Positions 34,001 to 46,337 of a DNA stretch of 64,000 nucleotides are shown piece after piece; the stretch's first letter is position 1; each line of letters begins with the position of its first letter. Both the position numbers and the translations under genes were made by a program. Source of the DNA: Daphnia pulex (taxonomy: Eukaryota > Arthropoda > Branchiopoda > Diplostraca > Daphniidae); contig NC_060028.1 of the NCBI RefSeq assembly GCF_021134715.1, forward strand, positions 7,090,501 through 7,154,500, written 5' to 3'. The notes beneath the pieces were generated by a model, which saw only the letters and a program-made list of their open reading frames with translations, did no database searches and was not told the origin of the DNA.

Positions 34001-34552
34001 ACATTATAATTTGAAAATTCTATACATTTTATTCTAAGAATTACTATTCTTATAGTGTTTCTTTCATGGATAACAGGAAAAGAGAAAGCTAACTACCTGT
34101 TACTCAACCAACAAAAAGCTGATCAAAAACATCTCACCCATGCCAGCCAAATGAGTACAGCAGTTCTCGAAGATGATGTGCAAAGCGTATTACAATCATT
34201 TGAAAACCTATTCACTGAAGAAGGATGGAAACAACTAATGACAAACAGTAAAAATAATCTTATCACTAATTTAAAAAGATACTATTCCAATTTATCACTA
34301 GTTCATGAACAAAATCAAACAACACTGGAATACATCTGTCCAACTTGCCGCAAACCTGAAGGCACCAAAAAAGAACCTTGGATTTTCTGTGAGTCATGCC
34401 AATTGTGGCATCACTACAGCTGTCAAGCCATTAAAAAAAACCACAATCAAGCAATTATACCTGTACAATCTGTCGAAAGTCGAAATAAACAATTGATTCA
34501 GGTTAAACTGAAATCCTTCAACGAAGGAAAAAAAAAACAAATCTGTAACTAA
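31007..34552 (+). mobile_element. MULE (Mutator-like) DNA transposon, decayed transposase
   Basis: Plus-strand exons in order. 31007-31533 has an N-terminal cysteine-rich DNA-binding region (CCHHCKHRDRGSGKRPNQNV). 31600-31745 follows, then 31811-32130 with the transposase core (DGTYCTNVQGMPLYTLLIED), 32200-32450 (TDKDCAELAGIKTVFPNA, CQFHVD), 32700-32960, 32985-33460 with a SWIM zinc finger (CTCHFFMTCYGLPCSHI), and 34055-34552 with a PHD-like finger (CPTCRK...FCESCQLWHHYSC). MULE DDE transposases cut and paste DNA. In the core exon a TAA occurs near 31943 and the frame shifts by one base near 31980, just before DGTY, so this copy is inactive. Terminal repeats were not identified. The SWIM plus PHD combination is seen in MULE-like and ZSWIM proteins. 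Confidence 0.78.
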
Positions 34553-34749
34553 CATATCACAATGCAAAGCACTCTCGTGCACATTCATGTTTTTGCCGTC
34601 AGTCACTCAAGCAGCGCCACCAAGTGGATAGGTTGTCAATAGCCTAAAAAAAAACCTAATTGACAACAGAAAGTGGTGTCAATATCATCGACCGAATAAA
34701 CTCACCCGTGTTTGATGAGTAGGCCTAGGTCGTACTGTAATTTAACGCG

Positions 34750-35531
34750 CTCAGATTGACCTTAGATGTAACTGCATGTTTTCTTCATATTGCCGACCAA
34801 TTTCACCGCTTCATCAGCCACCTCATAGAAACGTTCTAGCTTCTCTTTGTTCCTGTCTAACAACCTGACAAGATCATGGACAAGATGGCAAGATATCCTA
34901 CAACGCCCACACAACAGAAGTTCATCGCTGTAGCATGCAGAAGTCTATTAAGGGTGTTGTGAATGGGGCATTATCCTGGGGAATTAAGCAGCTGGGGTCT
35001 TTCCACAACCAATTCTGGGCAACAGGGGACAAATAATCCTCTAGATCCATCTATATAACATAACAACAATAATACAGGAGGGGGTTCACAATTTTGTTTA
35101 CGAGAAGCTACCTTTTAAGCCAATGTTTTCCACTGCCATATTGATCACCAGCTCATCCAGCTGAATCAGGCCCAATTGGTAGCAATTGATAACTCCCAGT
35201 ACATTTTGAACAGCCTCGTGTGGAATAACAGACACAAATTTACAGACTGCACATCTGATAGTGGTGGAGTCAGTGCCATTATTAGAGGATACAGTGCCAT
35301 GATGTTTTGGGTGAGATCTTTTAGAAACTATACATTGATAGCAAACAACATGACCACAATGTTAAGTCAATGGCAAACCACATCTTATATAATGACTTGT
35401 TTTGGGTACTGAAAAAAAAAGAAATTGTGTTAGTAAACCCTCTTGTTCAAAATTGGGAAAAAGAAAATCAACTTACAACTACTCGGATAGAGTTCTCTAC
35501 ACTGTGGGCAATTACTAATTGCCTTTTCCAT
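34750..35531 (-). pseudogene. RING-finger protein remnant
   Basis: Exon 1 (35531-35477) starts MEKAISNCPQCRELYPSS. Exon 2 (35408-35111) continues with HCGHVVCYQCIVS and TIRCAVCKFVSVIP, then LGLIQLDELVINMAVENIG. Together the cysteine/histidine spacing fits a C3HC4 RING finger, the fold of many E3 ubiquitin ligases. A TAA stands directly before HCGHVVC. Further downstream, frame-broken coding stretches appear (ELLLCGRCRISCHLVHDLVR, about 34900-34830, with KLERFYEVADEAVKLVG after it). Probably a pseudogene. Confidence 0.5.
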
Positions 35532-35539
35532 TCTAAATC

Positions 35540-37215
35540 TTTGATAATACTGCTACATGGAGAAAGATATTCCAATCCACACGATTTTTTGCCTACATAT
35601 ACGCATGATTTACGTTAGAGCGACCAACGTGCGTCTTGAGGAATGTGGACTTTGAATAAATAAATGATTGCTTGTCTGCTAAAGAATCGCACGATAATTC
35701 GATTACGATACGTTTTCAAAATATTTTCAGCGCCTCAGCGGTGCAAATTAAAAAGTAAAAACAAATCAAAACAAAAAAACAAAGAAATGAAAATCCTGAA
35801 TATTTCAGAATTGAATTCAAGTTTAATTGGGGGAAAATTTGACAAAAACATTTCTTTTTTCGAGCGATCGAGCAGCTGATTACTGAAACAAAATCAATTA
35901 AAACAACAAGCAGCATTGTGTTTCAAGTGCATTATACAATTAATGATTAGAGGTGCTACTTGTTATTGTTATTCCTGTCTATTTTAGTTTCACTGTCAGC
36001 CCAAACAGCCAAGCCGTGTCTCCAAATAAGAATATTGCAGTCAAGAACAGCTAAGCCAATCCATCCGATAAATTTCTGAAGGACTTTAAAAACATGGCTG
36101 GAGAAATGGACAAGCTGCCAACTAGGTGCTCTTCAGTTCTTGACAATAGAAATAAAGTGGTCTAATCCAATAATGCAAGTTCACAACCTATGTCTTCTGA
36201 AGCGAAATCATTTTTATTGCAAGGTAGTTATTTTACATTTTTTTTAAATAACTGTGTTCTTTAAGGTTTATATTGTTCACATTGACTTTTCCTTGTCGAG
36301 GTTTTGTAAATCTTCAAGATATTGCCATATTTATGCCTTTGCCAGATCCAATTATTTGCTGCTATCTATTTTTTGGACAACAGCAAGGAATTCCGGCCAC
36401 TCAAGATTTTGATTTTCTTGTGATGAGCACTTAGTTCTAATTTAGGACAGCAAGATTGATAGATTTGAGGTATTGCTTTCTGTCAATACAATATGGTTTA
36501 AAAATTATATCTAATTATACTCTCCTTTCAGGTTAATCCCTTTTGATCCCTCTCCATTGTTATAGTTGTTCTGAAACCAATGGGAGATTCCTGGAATCGA
36601 AGACTGATAATAATTTGTGTAGATGTATATAAATTAAAAGTGCATATCTGCGTTCCCTTCTTTTCTGTGGCCCCGTTTCCCTAACCTAACTAACCACTAA
36701 CCAACGCCCACCGGTGGTCACTCACCCGCTGTGATACCAGGAATAGGGGACGGCTCTGGTCGAACGGGGACTTGGAAGGCTCGTGGTCTGATATTTAATA
36801 AATATTTTGAGGGTCATGAGTCTAACTAGGAAGTCTACTATAACTAATCGCTCCCTATTAAAACTGGCCTCGCACTCTTCTTCACTGGCCAGTTAATCTC
36901 CCCGGTCGCAGTTAATTAAGGCAGTGTTTCCCCCTGTCTTGAATGATAACACTAACAAGTCAGCAAACAAACCAATTTACAGTTACGACCAGTGATTACA
37001 ATGTGCTCGCCGTAAATTCAAGAAATTGCTATCACCTCACGCCCTTCTACTACATAGTGATGGTCAATTTGAAAACGTTTATTCCTTACACTTCCACGTT
37101 AGCAATTTCGTGTAGTCCTATATTCGATTTCGGTGCTGGTAAAATGTTTGGTTTTGTTCAATTTAAACTGGTCGTACTTATGATTGAAATCTAGTTAATT
37201 ATTTTTTATTTAGTG
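35540..37215. other. Non-coding interval
   Basis: No coding exon or clear element could be supported. A less AT-rich patch at about 36640-36960 (ctaacctaactaaccactaa ...) stands out but is not assigned. Confidence 0.4.
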
Positions 37216-38590
37216 TATAACTTGGTAAACGAAATCACCTATATTTCTGGATTGACAAAAAGAAAAAGTTCCGATTTCCCATATCAGATTTTATCGCAAC
37301 AAAAATTGCTAATTTAGACAAACAAAACAGAAAAACAAACATCATATTTCTTTTTAGTAGTTCACAACATCAGTAGAACACACCAACATTGAACTTGTTC
37401 AAGAACATTGAGAAATTGAAAAAAAATTCCACATCAAGCAATATGAAAACAAAGCCGTTTGAAAACAAAAGTCGAAATTGAATTATCATGCGAAGACGAG
37501 TGCGTCAACAATTCTCTCAATTTTTGAACATTCCAAATAAAGTAAAACCTTCAAAAGACCGTGTTTGATTGATCAAAGGGATCTGGACTATGTAAGACCC
37601 TACGTCACAACTAACGACGACAACATCATGATGAACAGTGTTTTCATGCAGAAGCTTCTTGAGTCGATTAACGAGCTTAGGTTCAATTTCATCCATTGAT
37701 TCCGTTCCTTTAAGAATGACAAGATGGGTCAAAAACGGCAGAAAGTTAACTATAGATTTCGAAATGCAGCGGATATCACTAGCGTCAACGGTGTGCTTCT
37801 CGACATAATCCCTAGTGGCACACGATGGCCTGTGGATATCCACCCATGGTCTTAGTTTGAGCCCAAATGATGTACAGTATCCTACAAAAAAATCCGAACG
37901 GCGATTTTTTTGTTTTAAGCCACCTATCCATGTATCGGGAAACTGTGTTTGGCTTTTTTACATAAAGTTAAGGGGCTAGGAACAAAGCGAAAGGTGGGAA
38001 GAAAGTAATGTCTGGAATAGCCTTAGGCTCGTTGTCAATTTTTGGACAAGTGACGAGAAAACCTAAAGGCTGCGGGAATAATTCGTTGTTAATTTTTTCG
38101 CGCCATGACAATTCCAGACAGCCTGTCTGATTCTGCTCGTATTTTTTGGGGGGTGGGGTGGAGACATGGCCATGGGCTAATTGAGCCTATAACTCCTTTT
38201 TTCATTCTTCCCAGTTCCCACCATTCGCTTTGTTCCTTGCCTTCCGAATTTAGGTCTAAAGCAAACAGTTTCCCGAAATATGGATAGGTGGCTCAAAACA
38301 AAAAAATCGCCGTTCGGATTTTTTTGTAGGATACTGTACTTTGGATGTGTTTTGGACATCTTAATTACCGTTCCATGCCAAGTCTCGAGATTATCTGTGG
38401 CTGATCTAAAGTACATCCTGTGGTCATCCATAGGATGTCCTATGGATATCATATTACGATAATCACGCAAAGATTAAAGATTTTCATGTACACATATGCT
38501 TATATACATGGTACACTATTAGAGATGTACTCACATCATCACCATAGTCTTTCATCATGCGTATCTTAATTTATTTTTGATGAAATACTT

Positions 38591-38671
38591 TTGACTGACT
38601 CTGGGTTTGAACCATCGTCCTTAAGATTACCAGTCGAGTACTCTAACCACTAGACCATAGACTGAAAGAAA
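38591..38671 (-). repeat. tRNA-like fragment
   Basis: Minus strand: TGGTCTAGTGGTTAGAGTACTC (A box), then GGTTCAAACCC (B box). Resembles tRNA-Asp/Glu-class sequences; stems are imperfect. Confidence 0.45.
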
Positions 38672-38756
38672 TTTATAATATGAAAACCTATAGGCTGCTT
38701 AGTGTTTGCGACCTCTGTGTGTTAACGAGACTCGCTGTGACACGCTGGGCGTTGAT

Positions 38757-39932
38757 AATAGTATAGTCATTTTAGCCGAAAAAGGGGGGGTGTACCTCAA
38801 ACAATTAGTAATGTGAAGTTTTATTAATGAGCACTATTTCTCCCTACTTTTTAAGTAAGTGTGGAAAAAAATTCAAAAATCGTACGTAGGGATCACATCT
38901 AAATTTTCAATTAAAAATTAGAAAATAAGAAATGGGGGTCTAATTTTAAATATTTTTTTGTTTTTATTACATGTAATCAAACTGTATGTGTTAATAAACG
39001 TGTGTTTCTAATTTAAATGATTTTTGTGTAGATTTACTATTTTTTTTTTAATTTTAAAGTTACTGAAATTGGTTTCCGCGTCGAAATTTTTTCGCCGTGT
39101 TTAACACGGCGCTTATGGCGCTACGCGTCTTGTTAAAATTGATGCTACATAAAAACTAAATAACCTAAAAATCCCCAAATAGTCTAGTTTTGTAGCCAAT
39201 ATAACCTAGTTTACTTTGTATTAATGAGATGTTATGAAAATAGCATAGCAGAAAAGTTATTCACATTTAAAAAAAAACTACCCTTTTTGGGCTTTTTCCA
39301 AATTCCGCAAAATTCCAATAGGTTTTACAACACACCCGCCAGGTTGACATTTTGTCGGGGGCCGCTGCAACTTGGTGCCAAAACTTGTTGCCGAAACCTA
39401 TTGGAATTTGGAAAAAGGGTAGTTTTTTCTAATGTAAATAACTTTTCTGCTGTGTTATTCTCATAAAATCTAATTAATACAAAGTAAACTAGGTTATATT
39501 GGCTACAAAACTAGACTATTTGGGGATTTTTAGGTTATTTAGTTGTTATGTAGCATTAATTTTAAGAAGACGCGTAGCGCCATAAGCGCCGTGTTAAATA
39601 CGGCGAAAAAATTTCGACGCGGAAACCAATTTCAGTAACTTTGAAATTAAATAAAAAATAGTAAATCTACACCAAAAACATTTAAATTTGCAACATACGT
39701 TAATTGACGTATGAAGTTTGATAACATGTACTAAAAAAAATAAAATATTCAAATTTAGTCCCCCATTTCTTCTTTTCTAATTTTTAATTGCAAATTTTTA
39801 TGTGATCCCTACGTACGATTTTTGAATTTTTTTACACACTTACTAAAAAAGTAGGGAGAAATAGTGCTCATTAATAAAACTTCACATTACTAATTGTTTG
39901 AGGTACAACAGCTACAATGACTATACTATAAT
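38757..39932. repeat. 1.2-kb palindromic (foldback) element
   Basis: Arms of roughly 560 bp, centre near 39360. Paired landmarks: atagtatagtcatt with aatgactatactat at the outside; cacggcgcttatggcgctac with gtagcgccataagcgccgtg further in; aaaaatccccaaatagtcta with its complement near the centre. Imperfect, with small differences between arms. No ORF. Confidence 0.75.
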
Positions 39933-42350
39933 GATGTTCGGTCATGAGGGAAAAAAAATAAAAATAAAAAAAAATAAAATAAAATAAAATAAAATAATAA
40001 TTAAAAAATTATAATAAAAACGATGACCTAACGGATGTCTCCTGGAGGTAACAAGGACAAAAAAAGGACATCTTTAGGCTATCATTGCTAGACATCCTAT
40101 GGCTGTCTTGTCTCCATCAGAAATTTTCAATTTGGATGTAGATATGGCTGGGATGTACAGACGTGCCATGGACGTCCAAGGGAGGAAAAGTGCCACTAGG
40201 GATCAACTTGTTGGAATATGTAGCGATTGCCATCGGAATCCAAACCAGCGCAAAAGGCTCTGTACCACTGGCCATTGGGGAAACGTACAATGCAGACTTC
40301 ATTTTTCTTGGGACAATGACTACCTCCCAAATCATTTGCGTAAGTTACCATAGCATCCTATACATGAGGAAATAATGAGACAGTTAGGCCTTAGCCAGCA
40401 TTAAGAAGAATGTAAAAGGACATACCTCTAATTGGGCCAGTTTTGTTGATATCTCTTCGCTAGTGACACGCAGATGTATATGCTTAGGATCTTCGGCTTT
40501 AATGATCAGGGCTTGGAAACTTCCGCTTTCAGGTAAATCCAAGAATGGGCCATCACTGTAGAAAATTTCACTAGCTGTGTTGGCATTTGAAGTTCCTTCG
40601 ACCTTGTTGGGTCCAGAGACAGCATCAGGAGAAGAAGTTTCACTTTTATTCGTTGGGAAAACATTACTGCTCAGTTGCCGCAGAAGATCGCTTGATTTTT
40701 CTGGAACTACCCCATCTTTGGATTTGACGGATGGCACCACTGAAGACACTATCTCGCTTTTCACTTCACAAGATGGGGCACTTGCACAAATCAATTTTTT
40801 GAAACGAAAGCCATTCAATCTTGAAGTAATTTGAAAAACATTATTAATTTCGGTGGCAACGTTCTCGTTTGGAATTTGAGAACAAATCGGAGACTTTTGA
40901 ACACTGAGTTGTTGAGCAGTTGATTTGGGAGGAATTTCAACCACCGAAGGAATTCGATCCAATTCATCTGAAATTTCCACTGTCGCTTTTCTTACGAGAT
41001 CTTCCTGCAGCAAACGTGTGCTCAAATTCAATCCATTTTTATCCTTTAGTCGAACACACATGACACCGGCATCCATCTGGACCACTTCCATCAAGAAGGG
41101 TTGGTTTTCCACCAATTCTTTGAACTTGAGTCTAACGTCTGGTTCCCAACTGGTACCGTTCAATGGAAGAACATCAGCCAATTTGACCTTAGTGGCATAA
41201 AATGGAGGTTCGCTAATGTGATGTTCCATCTTCCTAAGGGATTCAGGAGTGTTGGGCATTGATATGGTATTTCCAAAATCGACGTAGCGGATCTTAATCT
41301 TGCCTGGCAGTACTTTCAATATTTGAGCTCGGTACCAACTGCTGTCTTCAGGGAAAACAGCGACACATGGCCGTCCTTCCACTGGATTAATTACGGGGTC
41401 AGAATCAGGAGAAGACAGCGTAACGTTCCTCATCACCTCTTCCAACTCTTCTACATAACAGGGGTACTGGACCCAAAGCTCGTCCGGTGATTTGGCTGAG
41501 CAAACAACCACTTTGTTACGCTTGTCTAGTGGTTTTTCCAACTGCTTGGAAGAAAATTTCGCAGCGTAGAGCTTGATTGCTTCAGTAGATTGGGTTTGTT
41601 ATGCCATACGAGAAGGTGGTGAATCGGGTGTCTCCGGACAATAAATTGTCAAAGGCAAATTGCGAGGCTTGGATACGGCTGGCAATCCCCAGTGAGCTTC
41701 ACGCTGACGCACGTTTGATGGGCTGCTTCGAAAAGGTGCTCCATTACTTAGAGACGATGTGGCACCACTGATTTCCAACTTGCATTGTGAAGAGTTAGTT
41801 TTCCATTCGGGGCTACGCAAAGAGCTTCCTTGTGGAGTGGGATTAATGGTATTTGAAACCGACTGGACGCTACTCACTTCTGGCGGGCACATTTTCGTTG
41901 AAGACCCATTTTCAAGATTGCGATGTACCGTCACGGACAACAATTGATTTGATCCTTCCTTTTGGTTTTGAGAGCGTGTACCCTTAATTAAGTACGTATA
42001 GGGGCAGGAATCTTCAATTGTATCGTTATTTTGATGCTGACTTACGAATTCTTCGGAGGAAGTGTCATGAGACTGCTGAATGGCAACTGACGTTCTTCCG
42101 TTTTGCATGTTCGGATAACTTCGGAGAGTTGTAGAGCCAATCCCATTCATATAAACCGCATCTGGCAGTTCCGTAACTAGGGCCCTGTACAATAAAAAAG
42201 AAAGAAATATAAAAATATTTGTCTTTCAACTTGCAAAAGTTTTTTAAAAAGTCATTATCCCCCAGAAACTTGTTTAAAAATAAGTTAAGGTCTTTTCCTC
42301 CCCAGCAAAAACTAAACTAATAAATATGATTTCATATGAAATGTAATGTA

Positions 42351-43204
42351 GGGAGACTGGAGTCAAATGGGACACCGGGTCAAAAGGGACAGTGGGGGGG
42401 AAAATAGTAGATGTTAATAAAACTTTAAAATTCTTTAGTATGTTATGTAAATCTGTATAATCTACTTTGGCATGAAATTTGGTTGATTTTTGTCAATAAC
42501 TGCATGAGTTATTGACAAAACTAAAAAAACGGTTTTTTTTTAGAAATTTTTGTCTCCGCCATTTTATGTTTATAGAAAGAAATAAACGCTAATGGCATGT
42601 AAATTTAATATGGAAATGAAGCTGATTCATTTCTTGATCGTTTAAAACAAAAATTAGAATTTTAGATCAATTCATTTAGACAGTATGAACTTTTTAAAAA
42701 AAGAGTCGTAATGGGGAAATCGGGACAGCTGTTTTTGCCTAAAATGGGACAGTTACGGACCAATCAGCGTACAGCATTTTTTAAAGGCAACCTAGCAACG
42801 CAGGATGTCCTACTGCTCCAGAGGGTTTTTGTATATATAAGAAAAAAGGTTCATTAACACAATAATTTAATTGAAACATTTATAAACTCAAAGAGTCTAT
42901 GCAGTGGAACACTTTTTAAATTTTTTTAAATTTTATTAATGACTTTTAAGGCGAAAACGGAGGACGTCCCTTACCACCCACCCCAGTGTCCTCACTTACC
43001 CCAAAAAATAGGCTCCTCCCATAAATCTGAGTAAACTTTAAAGGTCTTTTATGGGGAAATGGTTTATTATAAAATTATGAAAAAAATATGGGGGGTACAT
43101 TACAATAGGGAATACATTAAAAAAAATTTTTAACGAAATGAAATGATTAGTTGGGGAGATATAGGGGGCAAGCGAAAACCGTCCCGTTTTACTCCAGTCT
43201 CCCC
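42351..43204. mobile_element. 0.85-kb MITE with TA target duplication
   Basis: Left end GGGAGACTGGAGTCAAATGG; right end ACTCCAGTCTCCC as its inverted repeat (with AAAACGGGAC inside). TA flanks both ends. It sits in an intron of the vreteno pseudogene; the intact copy lacks it (empty site near 59823). No ORF; TA target and size suit a Tc1/mariner-type MITE. Confidence 0.65.
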
Positions 43205-44009
43205 TACTATTACGTATTGGTTTGCAAATTGATTGATGAGAAGGCCAATCACTTCTCTGGCATCTTGGTGAGCAGTATCGGGTCTTGCAAATCGTGCACA
43301 CGAGCAATGCTTCTATACTGCATACAGAACAGGTCGGGAATTCTGGAGTCATTGAGTTATTCCTAATAGGGCGGATAACTGCTGATTTAAACAATGGAAC
43401 GATTAGTATGAACGACAGACCCTTATGAATAAATACTTTTACACATACCCATAGAAGAATCGGTTCCTCTCATTTCGATAAAACGAGGAGATTGCCTGGA
43501 GTTTGGGGATTGCAACCCCATTTCCGAATACATAAGGGGATGTCTTCCCGATGTCATTGTAGGAGATGGGAAACGCTGACAGTGATTCGGAACTTCATCA
43601 TTTAAGCGAGTGTAATTCACCTCCCAATTCAGAGGAGGTTTTAAATGCAGTCCCATAATTGCATTATCCGCTTCACTGTGAAACCCAAATTTCATGAATA
43701 AAGGTTACAAAAATCATACATCTATAGATATTTATTGGGATTCAAATTCCACAAAGGCAGTGAGTTGTTGATTCCTACTCCTGATCATTGACACAGACAT
43801 GGGATTTCCATAATTGCTAAAGATATGTCTTAAACCCTCCTGTTAATGAGACAAAATTATTAATGAAGAATAATGAAATATTTCCTGGGAATTACCTCTG
43901 TTGTATCAAAAATGTAATTTAAAAATTAGTCTTTTCCACTTCTAAATAGCACCATGAATGAACAAAAAAGTTTTAGATATTTTGGCCTACCTCATTTCAT
44001 TGGAAAGAC

Positions 44010-46337
44010 CAACATGGTCGCGCACTATCTCGTCTATGCTTAGCGAAGAATCGCACCGTCGCTTTTTCTACTGAGGAAAGTCGACTCTTATCGACTGTCT
44101 ATAAGAGTCGACTTGTTCATTAGAGTGCGCCTTTTTGAATGCTAGCTTGTATTTTTGTACTGATTATTGTATTTAATCGTTTGAATGTAGGGTTTGAATG
44201 TAAAACGTTTGTAGAATAAATATATTTTAAATTTTCGTGTGTATTTTTGATGAACGGTTGATTTTTTAAATTTAATAAAGGTGATACTCTCACTTGGTGC
44301 TGGTTGCTGGACTAGTGAGTAGTGATGCTTAGGATACATTACAAAGAAGTACAGGAATATACATAACTGAAGCTTTATTTAATTAAAACGTTAACAGCAT
44401 TTGTTAATATATATTTAGATCTGATTTAATCTAGATTGCGACGAATCGCACAGTCACTTTTTCTACTGAGGAAAGTCGATTCTTATCGACTAGTCTATGA
44501 GAGTCGACTAGTCCATTTGAGTGTGCCTTTCTGATAGCTAGTTTGTAATTATTATTGTGTTAAATCGTTTGAATCCAGGGCTATAATATAAAAACGTTTA
44601 AAAAATACTTTTATTCTTAATTTTTGTGTGTATAGTTGTACAATGTGGTACAAATTGTTATTCTCAACGCTACATAAGTAATTGATCGCCCCGCCCCCCT
44701 CCCGCAGTTATATACACATGCGTGTGTTCATATTTCGCTTTTTCTTACTTCAAATTTTGATTCAGCGAAAAAAGTTGACTTAGAATTGTAATTTTAATGA
44801 ATTTTCGTCGTTCAGCCGCATAGTAGCGTGCGTGAAAATAAAAATTCGTTCGCAGTTGAATACACATGCGTATGTTCATATTACGCTTATTCTGACTTCG
44901 AATTTCGATTCAGCGTAAAAAGTTGAATTAAAGTTGTAATTTTAATTAATTTTCGTGGTTCAGCCGCATAGTAGCGTGCGTGAAAGTAAAAATTCGTTCA
45001 CAGTTAATTACACATACGTGTGTTTATTTTAGGCTAATTCTGACCCGATATTTCGATTCAGCGTCAAAAGTTGAGTTAGATGTGTAATTTTCATTCATTT
45101 TGGTAGTAGCCTGCGGGATTTAGTTTTTGGCGATCAAATTTTTTTCTGAAAAAAGTCCGCCCTGTAACAGTAAGCGAGTTACTGCGCTTTTTTTCCTAAA
45201 AAAAAGTGTCGTAAACCAATAACTCCCGCAGGCTACCACCAATATGAATGAAAATTACAAATCTTAATCAACTTTTTACGCTGAATCGAAATATCAGATC
45301 AGAATTTGCCTAAAATAAACACACGCATGTGTAATTAACTGTGAATGAATTTTTACTTTCACGCACGCTACTATGCGGCTGAACCACGAAAATTAATTAA
45401 AATTACAACTTTAATTCAACTTTTTACGCTGAATCGAAATTCGAAGTCAGAATAAGCGTAATATGAACATACGCATGTGTATTCAACTGCGAACGAATTT
45501 TTATTTTCACGCACGCTACTATGCGGCTGAACGACGAAAATTCATTAAAATTACAATTCTAAGTCAACTTTTTTCGCTGAATCAAAATTTGAAGTAAGAA
45601 AAAGCGAAATATGAACACACACATGTGTATATAACTGCGGGAGGGGGGCGGGGCGATCAATTACTTATGTAGCGTTGAGAATAACAATTTGTACCACATT
45701 GTACAACTATACACACAAAAATTAAGAATAAAAGTATTTTTTAAACGTTTTTATATTATAACCCTGGATTCAAACGATTTAACACAATAATAATTACAAA
45801 CTAGCTATCAGAAAGGCACACTCAAATGGACTAGTCGACTCTCATAGACTAGTCGATAAGAATCGACTTTCCTCAGTAGAAAAAGTGACTGTGCGATTCG
45901 TCGCAATCTAGATTAAATCAGATCTAAATATATATTAACAAATGCTGTTAACGTTTTAATTAAATAAAGCTTCAGTTATGTATATTCCTGTACTTCTTTT
46001 GTAATGTATCCTAAGCATCACTACTCACTAGTCCAGCAACCAGCACCAAGTGAGAGTATCACCTTTATTAAATTTACCTTTAAAATCAACCGTTCATCAA
46101 AAATACACACGAAAATTTAAAATATATTTATTCTACAAACGTTTTACATTCAAACCCTACATTCAAACGATTAAATACAATAATCAGTACAAAAATACAA
46201 GCTAGCATTCAAAAAGGCGCACTCTAATGAACAAGTCGACTCTTATAGACAGTCGATAAGAGTCGACTTTCCTCAGTAGAAAAAGCGACGGTGCGATTCT
46301 TCGCAAAGCATAGACGAGATAGTGCGCGACCAACCTG
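44010..46337. mobile_element. 2.3-kb near-complete palindromic transposon
   Basis: Two arms of about 1.11 kb (44010-45121 and 45224-46337) are almost perfect reverse complements around a spacer of about 100 bp. The flanks carry an 8-bp duplication GGAAAGAC (44002-44009, 46338-46345); the intact copy has a single copy at 58960. Ends: CAACATGGTCGCGCACTATC at the left, and CAGGTTGGTCGCGCAC on the reverse strand at the right. Each arm holds a duplicated unit of about 400 bp (from aatcgcac.gtc.ctttttct) and three copies of a unit of about 146 bp. No ORF. An 8-bp duplication suits hAT-type transposition. Confidence 0.8.

Larger units (their letters stand above)
37810..40201. mobile_element. 2.4-kb insertion with 12-bp terminal inverted repeats
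   Basis: Ends are CCCTAGTGGCAC (37810) and GTGCCACTAGGG (40190-40201), flanked by AT on both sides. Comparison with the intact copy near 61970 shows the empty site and a 2-bp AT duplication. No transposase ORF. Inside are an inverted repeat (about 37868-38000 with 38215-38345) and a nested palindrome (38757-39932). Subterminal copies of ggatatcc/ggacgtcc-type motifs occur. Superfamily undetermined; the CCCTAG end resembles piggyBac, but the TTAA target is missing. Confidence 0.7.

Noticed and set aside
37810-40201. piggyBac element
   Set aside because: The CCCTAG terminus is suggestive, but the target duplication is AT and not TTAA, and no transposase is present.
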